Shown: positions 1 to 9,281, counted from the stretch's first letter. The stretch: 64,000 bases of DNA from Phenylobacterium kunshanense (GCF_003254525.1 NZ_QFYS01000007.1:124001-188000), one strand, 5' to 3'. Numbers and translations are program-made. Notes: generated by a model not told the origin, from the letters alone.

Positions 1-617
1 ACGTCCGGCCGGCTCGCCGCCTCCTTCGCGCCGCGCGCCAGGTGGCCCAGGAAGTCCCAGCGCCCGACCGCCAGGACCTTGGGGGCCTGGGGGATGCTCA
101 TGGCGGCGATGGCGGCTGCGAGCCCCGCGGCGACGCCGGCCCAGATCAGGGCGTCATAGCCGAGGCCCGCCGCGACGGCCGCGCCCAGCGAAGCGGCGAC
201 CACGCCTGAGAACCGCGCAGCCTGGGTGCGCCCATAGACCGTGACGTACTCGCCCTGCCGCTTGAGGGCCGCCAGTTCGTCATAGATCAGCGCCTCGAAG
301 CAGCCTGACAGCGAGGCGCTCTTCATGCCCCACAGCATAAGGCCGATAAGGAAGCCCCAGAAGTTGGGGAAGGCGATCCAGATCATGAACCCGACCACTC
401 GCAGGAGCTGGGCGATGGCCAGGATCCAGCGCCGCGACCAGCGGTCGGCCAGAACGCCGCATGGCGCCTCCAGCACCACGCCCACCATCGACCAGGAGGC
501 CAGCACGATGCCGATCTGCGCCGGCGTCAGGCCGCGCTCGGCGAACATCACCGTGTAGAACGGGGCGATAAGGACGAAGGCGTCGAAGAACCTCAGCGCG
601 CAGGCGCTGAGCAGCAA
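1..617 (-). CDS. MFS transporter (partial, C-terminus beyond window)
   Basis: This is an integral membrane transporter of the major facilitator superfamily; its C-terminal part lies off the left edge. The minus-strand frame reads continuously through hydrophobic segments and contains a motif A-like loop (GVLADRWSRR) between the second and third predicted helices, followed by helices rich in Gly, Ala, Phe and Trp. No ATG or GTG is in frame near the beginning. A TTG at 617 is the best start, which would overlap the end of the TetR gene by a few bases and implies translational coupling. The substrate cannot be told. With the TetR gene directly upstream it looks like a regulated efflux pair. Confidence 0.75.
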   Translation of the reverse strand, partial: MLLSACALRFFDAFVLIAPFYTVMFAERGLTPAQIGIVLASWSMVGVVLEAPCGVLADRWSRRWILAIAQLLRVVGFMIWIAFPNFWGFLIGLMLWGMKSASLSGCFEALIYDELAALKRQGEYVTVYGRTQAARFSGVVAASLGAAVAAGLGYDALIWAGVAAGLAAAIAAMSIPQAPKVLAVGRWDFLGHLARGAKEAASRPD

Positions 618-622
618 CCGGT

Positions 623-1285
623 TCAGGCGTTGAACCCGGCTTCGGCGAAGTCCAGCATGCGGCTGAGCAGGGCCGCGACGTCACCCTCGCGGGTCAGGCC
701 TTCCGACAGATGGTGCAGGCGGTCGAACTCCGCGAAGCGGTTGTTGTGGACCATGCCCAGGCAGAAGTGCAGCCGCCAGTAGACGTCTTCCTTCGGCAGG
801 TCGGGCCGGGCCGCCATCAAGGCGTCGGCGAAGCGGGCCAGGTGCGAGACATCGTTTCGCAGGACCTCCCGCATGTCGGCGGTGCCCTCGGACCGGGCGC
901 GGATGATGAACTGCACCGAGATCCGCCTGTCGTTATCAGGCGCGCCCCAGCGCAGCGGCGGGGCGAAATAGGCCTCGAGGATCTCGCGCACGGGAGGCTT
1001 GCCGGCATGGCGGGCGTTGGCCTCATGCAGCATCTTCGCCCGCTCGCGGTTCAGCTCGCTGGTGCGGCGGCGGAAGATCTCGAAGAGCAGCGCGTCCTTC
1101 GAGCCGAAGTGATAGTTCACCGATGCCAGGTTGACGCCCGCCTCGGCGGTGATGTCGCGCACGGAGACGTTCTGGAATCCGTGCAGGGCGAACAGCCGCT
1201 CGGCGGCGTTGAATACCGCCGCCTTGGTGGCCGCCTGGGCCTCGTCGGTCTCGGGAAGGTCCTGTTGGAGCAGGGGATCGGTCAT
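623..1285 (-). CDS. TetR/AcrR family transcriptional regulator
   Basis: A 220-residue one-component repressor. Residues about 22-70 form the TetR DNA-binding domain (VFNAAERLFALHGFQNVSVRDITAEAG, then VNLASVNYHFGSKDALL), which is the canonical helix-turn-helix with its YHFGSK signature. The remaining 150 residues are the ligand-binding and dimerisation domain with no recognised ligand. ATG 1285 has AAGGGA five bases upstream. The gene is co-directional with and overlaps the MFS gene, so it probably represses that transporter and itself. A 12-base palindrome lies about 38 bases upstream and is a candidate operator. Confidence 0.88.
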   Translation of the reverse strand: MTDPLLQQDLPETDEAQAATKAAVFNAAERLFALHGFQNVSVRDITAEAGVNLASVNYHFGSKDALLFEIFRRRTSELNRERAKMLHEANARHAGKPPVREILEAYFAPPLRWGAPDNDRRISVQFIIRARSEGTADMREVLRNDVSHLARFADALMAARPDLPKEDVYWRLHFCLGMVHNNRFAEFDRLHHLSEGLTREGDVAALLSRMLDFAEAGFNA

Positions 1286-1322
1286 GCGAATCCCTTAAGG
1301 GCGTAGGGAAGCTTAGGTCCAA

Positions 1323-1334
1323 CGTCCGCGGACG
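1323..1334. promoter_or_regulatory. Palindrome upstream of tetR, candidate operator
   Basis: CGTCCGCGGACG is a perfect 12-base palindrome in the 65-base gap between the VWA gene and the tetR gene. Its position suits autoregulation by the TetR protein. In GC-rich DNA such a palindrome can arise by chance, so this is only a candidate. Confidence 0.3.
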
Positions 1335-1350
1335 CCAAACCGCCGCCTCA

Positions 1351-2526
1351 TCAGCGGGCCAGCTCCTTCATCGCCTTCTCCAGACCCTCCAGCGTCAGCG
1401 GGAACATCCGGTCGCCGACCAGCTGTTTCATGACGCCGATCGAGGGAGTGTAGTCCCAGTGGCGCTCGGCGGTCGGGTTGAGCCAGACCATGTGCTCGTA
1501 GATCTGCGCGACGCGGTCCATCCAGATCGCGCCGGCCTCCTCGTTCCAATGCTCGACCGAGCCGCCGGGATAGGTGATCTCATAGGGGCTCATCGTCGCG
1601 TCGCCGACGAAGATCACCTTGTAGTCGTGCGGGAACTTATGCAGCACGTCCCAGGTGTTCATCTTCTCGGCGTGGCGCCGCCGGTTGTCCTTCCACACGC
1701 TCTCATAGAGGCAATTGTGGAAGTAGTAGAACTCCATGTTCTTGAATTCGGAACGCGCGGCCGAGAACAGCTCCTCGCAGATCTTGATGTGCGAATCCAT
1801 GGAGCCGCCGACGTCCAGGAACAGCAGCACGCTGATCTTGTTGCGCCGCTCGGGCCGAAGGTGGATGTCCAGATAGCCCTTCTCGGCGGTCCCCTTGATG
1901 GTCCCGTCCATGTCCAGCTCGTCGTGCGAGCCCTCGCGCACCCACTTGCGCAGACGGCGCAGGGCTACCTTGATGTTGCGGGTGCCGAGTTCGACGCTGT
2001 CGTCGAGGTTCTTGTACTCGCGCTGGTCCCATACCTTGATCGCGCGTCCGTGCCGGCCCTTGTCCTGGCCGATGCGGATGCCTTCGGGGTGGTAGCCGTT
2101 GGCGCCGAAGGGCGAGGTGCCGCCGGTGCCGATCATCCGGTTGCCGCCTTCGTGGCGTTCCTTCTGCTCCTTGATGCGCTCGGCGAGCGCCTCCATCAGC
2201 TTGTCGAAGCCGCCCATGGCCTCGATCTGCGCCTTCTCTTCCTCGGTGAGGAACTTCTCGGAGATCTTCTTCAGCCACTCGGCGGGGATGTCGTGGGCGA
2301 TCCCCTCGTCGACCTTGTCCAGGCCCTTGAAGACATGGCCGAAGACCCGGTCGAACTTGTCGAGGTTCTTCTCATCCTTCACCAGCGCCGAGCGCGACAG
2401 GTAGTAGAAGTCCTCGACCGAGCGGTCGATCACGCCCTTGTCCATCGCCTCCATGAGGACGAGGTATTCCTTGAGCGTCACCGGCACCTTGGCTTCGCGG
2501 AGCTCGGTGAAGAAGCGCATGAACAT
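1351..2526 (-). CDS. VWA domain-containing CoxE-like protein
   Basis: A 391-residue soluble protein of the CoxE-like VWA family (COG3825 type). The N-terminal 200 residues are charged and helical (FFTELREAKVPVTLKEYLVLMEAM at the start). The VWA domain begins near residue 235 with a modified MIDAS motif, LFLDVGGSMDSH: DxGGS takes the place of the usual DxSxS, which I believe is typical of this family. The family is commonly paired with a MoxR-type AAA ATPase and thought to act in metal insertion or complex assembly, but no ATPase gene is adjacent here. The specific target is unknown. A second ATG at 2520 could be the true start. Confidence 0.85.
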   Translation of the reverse strand: MFMRFFTELREAKVPVTLKEYLVLMEAMDKGVIDRSVEDFYYLSRSALVKDEKNLDKFDRVFGHVFKGLDKVDEGIAHDIPAEWLKKISEKFLTEEEKAQIEAMGGFDKLMEALAERIKEQKERHEGGNRMIGTGGTSPFGANGYHPEGIRIGQDKGRHGRAIKVWDQREYKNLDDSVELGTRNIKVALRRLRKWVREGSHDELDMDGTIKGTAEKGYLDIHLRPERRNKISVLLFLDVGGSMDSHIKICEELFSAARSEFKNMEFYYFHNCLYESVWKDNRRRHAEKMNTWDVLHKFPHDYKVIFVGDATMSPYEITYPGGSVEHWNEEAGAIWMDRVAQIYEHMVWLNPTAERHWDYTPSIGVMKQLVGDRMFPLTLEGLEKAMKELAR

Positions 2527-2610
2527 CGGGGACGTCTCGCGTCGAACGGCTGTTTGAACGCGAAGGATGGGGCGGCGTCGCCCCGATGTCCAGTGCGGCG
2601 GGTTGGCCAG

Positions 2611-3102
2611 CTAGGCCTCGGCGTTCTCCAGCGCCTTCAGCTTACGCCAGACGGTCATGCGCGAGACCCCCAGGCGGCGGGCGATCTCGACGGGGCCGAC
2701 CCCGGCGCGCTGCAGGGCGAAGATCTCGTGGGTGGCGGCGGTCGGGCGACGCCGACGGACGCCCGCGGGCTCCAGGTCGGCCACGGCCTCCAGCACGGCG
2801 CGGAGCGCGCTACCGGCGGCGCCGTCGCTGGAAAGCTCCGGGGCGAGCACGTGGAGGCTGGCGCCCCGTGCGTCCAGGCGGTCCAGCGCGTCCAGCAGGC
2901 CGCGGCCGTTCAGCGCCAGCCGGTCGAGCCGCGTCACCACGAGTTGGTCGCCCGCGCCGATGAAGTCCAGGATGGACGACAGCGTCTCGCCGTCGCGGCC
3001 AGGCTCCTCGGCCCGAACCACCTGACAGCCGGCGGCCTTCAGGGTCGCCGTGTCCTCGTGCGCGGTCGCATCCCGCAATCGAACATAGCCGATCCTCAGC
3101 AT
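2611..3102 (-). CDS. Serine recombinase-like protein lacking the catalytic serine
   Basis: A 163-residue protein with the fold signature of resolvase/invertase recombinases: N-terminal IGYVR, a central GDQLVVTRLDRL, and a C-terminal helix-turn-helix (about residues 130-160, with IARRLGVSRMTVWRKLKAL). Counting from ATG 3102, Arg8 of the family is kept, but position 10, the nucleophilic Ser in gamma-delta resolvase and Hin, is Arg. The second arginine of LDRLGR is also lost (LDRLAL). The E-helix segment is short and proline-containing. It should therefore not cleave DNA by the normal mechanism and may act as a DNA-binding regulator. GTG 3108 is an alternative start. No transposon ends or inverted repeats flank it. 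Confidence 0.8.
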   Translation of the reverse strand: MLRIGYVRLRDATAHEDTATLKAAGCQVVRAEEPGRDGETLSSILDFIGAGDQLVVTRLDRLALNGRGLLDALDRLDARGASLHVLAPELSSDGAAGSALRAVLEAVADLEPAGVRRRRPTAATHEIFALQRAGVGPVEIARRLGVSRMTVWRKLKALENAEA

Positions 3103-3223
3103 CCCCACCGCCGATCTCGCGAAACCTCAGGCCCGTCGAGGGTCAGAGTCCCAAATGGCGGGCCTCACGCCAAGACGGCGTGAGGTTAAATCTCGGCAAT
3201 GAAGCTGCGTGACCGACATCGAT

Positions 3224-3823
3224 CTAGGCGAAATTGTGTCGATCTTCGCCCAATTGTGACGCCGCTAGAGAATAACTTTCCGCGGACCGACGAAGGATGA
3301 ATTCGCGGTCCACCGTCTTGCCGACGGGGAAGCCGTATTCTCCGACCTTCTCGAAGCCATGGCGCTCGTAGAACCGTTGCGCCCCGTAGTTCTCGGACCA
3401 GACGCCGATCCAGACGTCGCGCGGGCCGTCCTTCTGCAGCCAGTCGATCACCTCGGCGAACAGGCGCCTGCCCAGGCCGCCGCCCTGGTGGTTCTTCAGG
3501 AAATAGATGCGCTTCAGCTCGCCGCTGGCTGGCGTCACCTCATCGTGGGGCAGGCCGCAGGGGCCGGCCAGAGCGTAGCCGATGGCCACGCCGTCGGACT
3601 CGACCAGCCAGGACGCCTTGGCCGGATCGGCGAGGTCCGCGCGGGTGCGTTCGAGGCCGTAGGCTTCGGCGAGATAGGCCGCGAGGTCGGCCGGATCGTA
3701 GAGGTGCGCGAACGTCTCTACGAACGTCCGCGCTCCCAGGGCGGACAGGGCTTCAGCATCAGCGGGGCCAGCCCGCCGGATCGCGGCATCGGCTGGAGGC
3801 GAATTCGGGTTAGGATGAGACAT
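3224..3823 (-). CDS. GNAT family N-acetyltransferase
   Basis: A 199-residue acetyltransferase of the GCN5-related type. The acetyl-CoA binding motif A is visible as LKRIYFLKNHQGGGLGRRLFAEVI (residues about 110-133; Q/RxxGxG/A loop present as QGGGLG), followed by the beta5/alpha4 signature WSENYGAQRFYERHGFEKVGEYGF. The acceptor substrate cannot be inferred. The annotated ATG at 3823 shares the four bases CATG with the ATG of the divergent gene at 3822, so the two start codons overlap tail to tail. No clear ribosome-binding site precedes ATG 3823, so translation may begin at an internal codon just before RRAGPADAEAL. Confidence 0.85.
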   Translation of the reverse strand: MSHPNPNSPPADAAIRRAGPADAEALSALGARTFVETFAHLYDPADLAAYLAEAYGLERTRADLADPAKASWLVESDGVAIGYALAGPCGLPHDEVTPASGELKRIYFLKNHQGGGLGRRLFAEVIDWLQKDGPRDVWIGVWSENYGAQRFYERHGFEKVGEYGFPVGKTVDREFILRRSAESYSLAASQLGEDRHNFA

Positions 3824-4746
3824 GACCGTCGCGCTCTACACCCATCAGGACATGTTCGACCACCGTCCTGGCGAACGTCATCCGGAGCGGCCCGAGCGGC
3901 TTCGCGCGGTGATCGACGCCCTGGAGGACGCCGACCTCGATCTCGCCCCCTTCGACGCGCCGCTGGTGGAGCAGGCCGACCTGCTGCGCGCGCACGACAC
4001 CGCCTACGTCGATCGCATCGTCCGGTCGGCGCCGACCAGCGGGGTGCTGGAAGCTCGACGCGGACACCTTCATGTCCGCGGGAAGTCTCCAGGCGGCTCG
4101 GCGAGCCGCCGGTGCGGTGGTCCAGGCGGTGCGCGACGTGGCCGCGGGTGGGGCTCAGCGGGCCTTTTGCGCCGTCCGGCCGCCCGGGCATCATGCCGAA
4201 CCCGGACTGCAGATGGGCTTCTGCCTGTTCTCCAATGTGGCCGTGGCGGCGCTCGCGGCCCAGGCGGCTGGGCTGCGCAAGGTGGCGGTCGTGGATTTCG
4301 ACATCCACCATGGCAACGGAACCCAGGCGGCCCTTGGCGGGCGGCCAGGGCTGCTGTTCGCCTCCATCCAGTCCTGGCCCATGTGGCCCGGCACGGGCCA
4401 TCCGTCGGAACTGGTCCCCGACAACGTCGTCAACGCGATCTCGCCCGACGGTGCGGAACCGGAGGTCTGGCGCCGCGCCTTCGAACGCCTGATGGACCGC
4501 GTGGACGCGTTCGCCCCGGACATCATCCTGGTGTCCGCCGGCTTCGACGCCCACCGGCGCGATCCGGTCGGTCACGGCAGCCAGCGCCTGGAGGCCGAGG
4601 ACTTCGCCTGGGCGACGCGGGCGATCGCCGACGTCGCGAACCGCCATGCCAAGGGTCGGGTTGTGTCCTCCCTCGAGGGCGGGTACGACCTCGAAGCTCT
4701 AGGCCAGTCAGCTCTCGCGCATGTGAGGGCGCTCGGCGAAGGGTGA
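3822..4746 (+). pseudogene. Histone deacetylase family protein, frameshifted
   Basis: A class II histone deacetylase/acetoin utilisation (AcuC, acetylpolyamine amidohydrolase) type zinc hydrolase, split by one frameshift. Frame 1 from ATG 3822 gives the N-terminus (MTVALYTHQDMFDHRPGERH, up to RSAPTSGVLE near 4052). The rest continues in another frame from 4054 to the stop at 4746. One extra G at about 4053 in 'ctggaagctcgac' explains the break; removing it restores GVLELDADTFMSAGSL. All catalytic signatures are otherwise intact: RPPGHHAE, VVDFDIHHGNGTQ, SAGFDAH and LEGGYD. AGGA lies six bases before ATG 3822. Either the gene is recently broken or the extra base is a sequencing error. Confidence 0.85.
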
Positions 4747-4778
4747 GGGACAGGGGCGCCGGTGCGTTCTCGGGATCG

Positions 4779-5393
4779 ATGGCCGTCATGACCGCCGATG
4801 TCGCCACGCCGGCCCCTATGAGGCACGGCGCCATTGTCCTTGCCCGGCATGGAGAGCCGGCGCTTTCGCGGAAGGTGCGGCTGACCGCGGCCGAGTACCG
4901 CGAGTTCTGGGCCACCTATGAGGTCATGGGCATCCTCCCGGGCCAGACGCCGCCGGAGGCCCTGAAGGTGTTCGTCGCCGAGTGCGGGGCCCTGGTCTCG
5001 TCGACCCGGCTTCGCGCCATCGAGAGCGCCCATGCCCTGGCGGGCGAACGTCCCTTCGAGCGGCACGACCTGCTGATCGAAGCGCCGCTGCCGCCTCCCA
5101 ATTTCCCAGGCTGGATCAGGCTGCATCCGTCGGCCTGGGGATTCCTCGCCCGGGTGTGGTGGTGGTTCCTGAACCATCATGAGGGGCAGGAGACCCGCAG
5201 CGAGGCCGAGGCTCGCGCCGACCGGGCGGCGGCTTTGCTGATCGGCCTGGCCGCCAGCGGGGAGAACGTGGTGGTGCTGGCGCACGGCTTCTTCAACTAC
5301 ATGATCGGCCGGTCGCTGAAGCGGCTGGGCTGGAAGCTCGTGAGAAGCGAGGGCTACAAGTACTGGTCCATGCGCCGCTTCGAGCGGGGATGA
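4779..5393 (+). CDS. Histidine phosphatase (phosphoglycerate mutase-like) family protein
   Basis: A 204-residue member of the histidine phosphatase superfamily. The catalytic RHG motif is in IVLARHGEPAL near the N-terminus. A second conserved His lies in VVVLAHGFFNYMIGR, and an Arg lies in LVSSTRLRAIESAHAL, as expected for the phosphate pocket. The central WGFLARVWWWFLNHHEGQET is unusually aromatic. The substrate is unknown. ATG 4779 and ATG 4788 are both plausible starts; neither has an ideal ribosome-binding site. The stop overlaps ATGA with an upstream candidate start of xseB, suggesting the gene is transcribed together with the isoprenoid operon. Confidence 0.8.
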   Translation: MAVMTADVATPAPMRHGAIVLARHGEPALSRKVRLTAAEYREFWATYEVMGILPGQTPPEALKVFVAECGALVSSTRLRAIESAHALAGERPFERHDLLIEAPLPPPNFPGWIRLHPSAWGFLARVWWWFLNHHEGQETRSEAEARADRAAALLIGLAASGENVVVLAHGFFNYMIGRSLKRLGWKLVRSEGYKYWSMRRFERG

Positions 5394-5425
5394 CAGGTCC
5401 GGGTCAGGCGCCTAAACACGTTCCC

Positions 5426-5668
5426 ATGTCAGAGCCCGCCGACATCTCCGCCATGACCTTCGAGACCGCGCTCGCCGAGCTGGAGCAGATCGTCGCGCGC
5501 CTGGAATCGGGCCAGGCGCCGCTCGAGGACTCGATCCGGATGTACGAGCGCGGCGCCGCGCTCAAGGCGCACTGCGAATCCCGGCTCGAGGCGGCCCGGC
5601 TGCGGGTCGAGAAGATCGTGATGGGCGCGAACGGGGCGCCGGGCGTAGAGCCGGCCGAGTTCGGTTGA
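5426..5668 (+). CDS. xseB: Exodeoxyribonuclease VII small subunit
   Basis: The small subunit of exonuclease VII, which together with XseA degrades single-stranded DNA from both ends. It has 80 residues, the usual family length. The family signature is clear: [34 protein letters not shown], an acidic amphipathic helix pair. ATG 5426 gives a normal-sized protein; an in-frame ATG at 5390 overlaps the preceding stop and would add 12 residues. The stop TGA overlaps the ATG of the next gene (TGATG). The xseB-ispA-dxs order is a widespread operon, linking this gene to isoprenoid synthesis by position rather than by function. xseA is not in the window. Confidence 0.93.
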   Translation: MSEPADISAMTFETALAELEQIVARLESGQAPLEDSIRMYERGAALKAHCESRLEAARLRVEKIVMGANGAPGVEPAEFG

Positions 5669-6546
5669 TGGATCTGGCCCAGCGTGTCGCCGAGGCCGCC
5701 GACCTCGTTACCGTGGCGCTCGACGAGCTGCTGCCGAGGGCCGACGGCCCGGAGAGCCGACTGACCGAAGCCATGCGCTATGCGGCGCTGGGGCCCGGCA
5801 AGCGGCTGCGGACCTTCTTCGCCCTTGAGACGGGCCGCATGTTCGACCTGGACGAGGGCTCGGTCCTGCGGGCGGCCTGTGCCCTTGAGTGCATCCACGC
5901 CTATAGCCTCGTGCACGACGATCTGCCCTGCATGGACGACGACGACGTCCGCCGCGGCCGACCGACGGTGCACAAGGCCTACGACGAGATGACCGCCGTG
6001 CTCGCGGGCGACGCCCTGCAGGCCGCGGCCTTCGAGATCCTGAGTCATCCCGACACCCATTCCGACGGCCATGTCCGCGCCGAGCTGGTGGCCCGCCTTG
6101 CCCTGGCCTCCGGCGCGCGAGGTATGGTCGGCGGCCAGATGATCGACATGCTAGGCGTGCGCGAGGATCTGGGCGGGGTCGCCCGGATGCAGCGCCTGAA
6201 GACCGGCGCCCTGATCGCCTGCGCCTTCGAGCTGCCCCTGGTGATCGCCCACGCCCAGGAGGGGGAGCGGCACGCCCTGATGAACTTCGCCCACGACCTG
6301 GGTCTCGCCTACCAGATCGTCGACGACCTGCTGGACGCCGAAGGGGAGTCCGAGTCGATGGGGAAGGCGGTCGGAAAGGACGTGGCCAAGGGCAAGGCCA
6401 ACTTCGTCACTCTGCTGGGCGTCGACGCCGCGCGCGAGCGGCTCGGCCTGCTGAAGACTCAGACGAAATCTCACCTGGATCCATTTGGCCCCCGGGCTGA
6501 TTTCCTGCGGGCGAGCGTCGATTTCGTGCTAGAGCGCCGCCACTAG
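5668..6546 (+). CDS. ispA: Polyprenyl synthetase (farnesyl/geranylgeranyl diphosphate synthase)
   Basis: A short-chain trans-prenyltransferase of 292 residues that condenses IPP with allylic diphosphates to give FPP or GGPP in the cytosol. Both aspartate-rich Mg2+/diphosphate motifs are visible: [19 protein letters not shown] (first) and [14 protein letters not shown] (second), plus the GKRLR substrate-binding motif. Chain length cannot be fixed from sequence by eye, but the operon position argues for FPP synthase (IspA). ATG 5668 overlaps the xseB stop by one base, implying coupled translation. It feeds on products of the pathway that begins with Dxs, encoded next. Confidence 0.93.
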   Translation: MDLAQRVAEAADLVTVALDELLPRADGPESRLTEAMRYAALGPGKRLRTFFALETGRMFDLDEGSVLRAACALECIHAYSLVHDDLPCMDDDDVRRGRPTVHKAYDEMTAVLAGDALQAAAFEILSHPDTHSDGHVRAELVARLALASGARGMVGGQMIDMLGVREDLGGVARMQRLKTGALIACAFELPLVIAHAQEGERHALMNFAHDLGLAYQIVDDLLDAEGESESMGKAVGKDVAKGKANFVTLLGVDAARERLGLLKTQTKSHLDPFGPRADFLRASVDFVLERRH

Positions 6547-6568
6547 CTTCCGAGGACGTCCGCGTTCC

Positions 6569-8485
6569 ATGCCGCCTGCCACGCCCCTGCTCGATACGGT
6601 CTCCTCGCCTGCCGACACCCGCGACTTCTCGATCGCCCAGCTTCGCCAGCTGGCCGACGAACTGCGCGCGGAAACCATCGACGCGGTGTCGCAGACGGGC
6701 GGCCACCTTGGCGCGGGCCTGGGCGTCGTGGAGCTGACCGTCGCCCTGCACCATGTCTACGAGACACCACAGGACATCCTGATCTGGGACGTCGGCCACC
6801 AGGCCTATCCGCACAAAATCCTCACCGGCCGCCGGGACCGGATCCGCACCCTGCGCCAGGGCGGCGGCCTGTCGGGATTCACCAAGCGGTCAGAGAGCGA
6901 ATACGACCCCTTCGGCGCCGCCCATGCGGCCACCTCGATCAGCGCGGCGCTGGGCTTCGCCGCCGCCCGTGACGCGAAGGGGCAGGACAACAAGGTCGTT
7001 GCCGTCATCGGTGACGGCTCCATGAGCGCCGGCATGGCCTACGAGGCCATGAACAACGCGCACGGCACGACGAAGCAGCTCACCGTCGTGCTGAACGACA
7101 ACGACATGTCGATCGCGCCGCCGGTCGGGGGCATGAGCGCCTATTTCGCCCGCCTGGTTTCGGGCGGGGGCTATCAGTCGATCCGCAACCTCGGCAAGTC
7201 GGTGGCCAAGGCGTTCCCCCGGCCGATGCGCGAAGCCGCCCGCAAGGCGGAGGAATTCGCCCGCGGCATGGTGACCGGCGGCACCTTCTTCGAAGAACTG
7301 GGATTCTACTATGTCGGGCCGATCGACGGTCACGACATGGACGCCCTGGTCCATGTGCTGCAGAACGCCCGCAAGATCGACGACAAGCCGGTGCTGGTCC
7401 ACGTCGTCACCCAGAAGGGCAAGGGCTACGCGCCCGCGGAGAACGCGGCCGACAAGTACCACGGCGTGGTCAAGTTCGACGTGGTCACGGGCCAGCAGGC
7501 CAAGGGCAAGGCGGGCGCCCCGCAGTACACCAAGGTTTTCGCCCAGGAGCTGATCAAGCACGCCGAGCGCGATCCGAAGATCATGGCGATCACCGCGGCC
7601 ATGCCGTCGGGCACTGGCCTCGACCTGTTCGGCGAGAGGTTCCCCGACCGCACCTTCGACGTGGGCATCGCCGAGCAGCATGCCGTGACCTTCGCCGCCG
7701 GCCTCGCGGCCGACGGGATGAAGCCGTTCTGCGCGCTTTATTCCACCTTCCTGCAGCGCGGCTACGATCAGGTGGTCCACGACGTGGCGATCCAGGGCCT
7801 TCCGGTGCGCTTCGCCATCGATCGTGCGGGGCTGGTGGGCGCGGACGGGGCGACCCATGCCGGCTCGTTCGACATCGGCTACCTCGGCGCCCTGCCGGGC
7901 ATGGTCATCATGGGCCCGTCCGACGAGGCCGAGCTGGCGCACGCCATCGCCACGGCCGCGGCGATCGACGATGCGCCCAGCGCCTTCCGCTATCCGCGTG
8001 GCGAGGGGACTGGCGTGGCCATCCCCGAGCTCGCCTCGCCGCTGGAGATCGGCAAGGGGCGCATCGTGCGAGAGGGAACGGCGGTGGCCATCGTCTCGTT
8101 CGGGACGCGCCTCGCCGAAAGCCTGAAGGCGGCCGACCTGTTGGCCGCACGCGGCCTGTCGGCCACCGTCGCCGACGCGCGCTTCGCCAAGCCGCTGGAC
8201 CTCGACCTGCTGCTGCGGCTCGCCCGCGAGCACGAGGCGCTGATCACGGTGGAGGAAGGCTCGGTCGGCGGCTTCGGCGCCTTCGTCCTTCACGCCCTGG
8301 CCCAGCACGGCGCCCTGGATCGCGGGCTGAAGATCCGCACCCTGACGCTGCCCGACATTTTCCAGGACCACGACAAGCCCGAGGCCATGTACGCCCAGGC
8401 GGGGCTCGACTCCGAAGGCATCGCCCGCGGCGCGCTGAACGCCCTCGGCATCGACAATGTGTCCGCCAAGGGTCGGCGGGCCTAG
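6569..8485 (+). CDS. dxs: 1-deoxy-D-xylulose-5-phosphate synthase
   Basis: The first and usually rate-limiting enzyme of the MEP isoprenoid pathway; it joins pyruvate and glyceraldehyde-3-phosphate using thiamine diphosphate. It has 638 residues, which is the standard length. Visible features are [21 protein letters not shown] near the N-terminus, the ThDP/Mg motif [17 protein letters not shown], the pyrimidine-domain signature [18 protein letters not shown] with the catalytic Glu, and [17 protein letters not shown]. Its TAG stop shares the bases CTAG with the stop of the convergent gene on the other strand. It is the third gene of xseB-ispA-dxs. Confidence 0.97.
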   Translation: MPPATPLLDTVSSPADTRDFSIAQLRQLADELRAETIDAVSQTGGHLGAGLGVVELTVALHHVYETPQDILIWDVGHQAYPHKILTGRRDRIRTLRQGGGLSGFTKRSESEYDPFGAAHAATSISAALGFAAARDAKGQDNKVVAVIGDGSMSAGMAYEAMNNAHGTTKQLTVVLNDNDMSIAPPVGGMSAYFARLVSGGGYQSIRNLGKSVAKAFPRPMREAARKAEEFARGMVTGGTFFEELGFYYVGPIDGHDMDALVHVLQNARKIDDKPVLVHVVTQKGKGYAPAENAADKYHGVVKFDVVTGQQAKGKAGAPQYTKVFAQELIKHAERDPKIMAITAAMPSGTGLDLFGERFPDRTFDVGIAEQHAVTFAAGLAADGMKPFCALYSTFLQRGYDQVVHDVAIQGLPVRFAIDRAGLVGADGATHAGSFDIGYLGALPGMVIMGPSDEAELAHAIATAAAIDDAPSAFRYPRGEGTGVAIPELASPLEIGKGRIVREGTAVAIVSFGTRLAESLKAADLLAARGLSATVADARFAKPLDLDLLLRLAREHEALITVEEGSVGGFGAFVLHALAQHGALDRGLKIRTLTLPDIFQDHDKPEAMYAQAGLDSEGIARGALNALGIDNVSAKGRRA

Positions 8486-9075
8486 AAGCTCCAGCCGCAC
8501 GACACGCCCGCCGCCGCGCCTTCCTTGCCCATGGGATCGCGCGAGCCGGCCGCACGCAGCTTGCAGCCGTTCTTCGGCCGGCGTGAGAGATCGAAGTCCG
8601 GATCCTTGGCGATCCTGCCCTGACGGCTGAGATCGAGGCGTGGGCTTGGGCCGTCGCGCGCGGCGCCGGCCTCGGCCAAGGCTGCGCGGCAGCGTTCGCG
8701 TTCCTCGGCCGTCAGGCGCGACGGATCGCCAGGCGGGCAACCGAGCCTGCCGCGCAGGGCGCGGCTCACCCCGGCGGACGGCTCGGCGGGCGCGGCGGGC
8801 AGGGGCAGAGGTGTGGCGTCCGGCGGTATGTCCGCCGCGGGTCTGGGCGCGGGGCGCGAGCGACTTGACCCCGGCTCCTCGGCGCGTGGCTCCGACCGGG
8901 ATGGCCGCCGAGGCGCCAGGGTGATGAGTTGCACGCTCAGCGATGGTGTCTCGACCGGCGGCGAGCTTCGGCCGAGCAGCCAGATCGCCAAGCCCAGCAG
9001 CGCGATGTGCGCCGCCAGGGAGACCACACCGGCCGTCGTCCACGCCACCCGCCCGGCGCCACGTCCCCCACGCAT
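8482..9075 (-). CDS. TonB-like single-pass membrane protein, proline-rich
   Basis: An unrecognised 197-residue protein. One N-terminal transmembrane helix ([23 protein letters not shown], about residues 11-35) is preceded by a short basic stretch. A Pro/Arg/Ser-rich segment (residues 40-115) follows, and then a C-terminal region with several cysteines (LGCPPGD, ERCRAAL, GCKLRA, SCGW). The architecture resembles short energy-transducer TonB-like proteins, but no TonB C-terminal domain is recognisable. ATG 9075 has GGGGGG eight bases upstream, which decides the start; the open frame extends further upstream. It is convergent with dxs, with overlapping stop codons. Confidence 0.6.
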   Translation of the reverse strand: MRGGRGAGRVAWTTAGVVSLAAHIALLGLAIWLLGRSSPPVETPSLSVQLITLAPRRPSRSEPRAEEPGSSRSRPAPRPAADIPPDATPLPLPAAPAEPSAGVSRALRGRLGCPPGDPSRLTAEERERCRAALAEAGAARDGPSPRLDLSRQGRIAKDPDFDLSRRPKNGCKLRAAGSRDPMGKEGAAAGVSCGWSF

Positions 9076-9281
9076 TCCGTGCACCCCCCGGCCCGCAAAG
9101 CTTGGACGCGAGGGGGCGCGGGGAAGCGGGCGGAATGAAGGCGTCGCGAAGGCGCCGCCCAGGCGACGGACCCCCGATCGGGTGATGGACGCGGCGCGGC
9201 TACGGTCTAGCTTCGGCGCGTCTCGATGGAGGCGGGCCGGCCTCGCGGAGTGCGCCGGCATGGGTTTCGGGGAGTTCCAGT

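Noticed and set aside
1459..3183. Long plus-strand open frame (574 codons) across the VWA and recombinase genes
   Set aside because: It is antisense to two genes with clear conserved motifs and its translation shows no domain; long open antisense frames are expected at this GC content.
2527..3223. Mobile element around the recombinase-like gene
   Set aside because: No terminal inverted repeats, target duplications, second transposition gene or compositional shift are visible, and the catalytic Ser is missing.
4073..4778. Reading the first deacetylase frame through to the histidine phosphatase as one fused protein
   Set aside because: The middle of that frame is out of register with the deacetylase motifs and Arg/Gly-rich; the fusion is created by the frameshift near 4053.
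6890..9043. Minus-strand open frame of 717 codons opposite dxs
   Set aside because: It is Arg/Gly/His-rich, mirrors dxs codons in antisense and shows no family motif.
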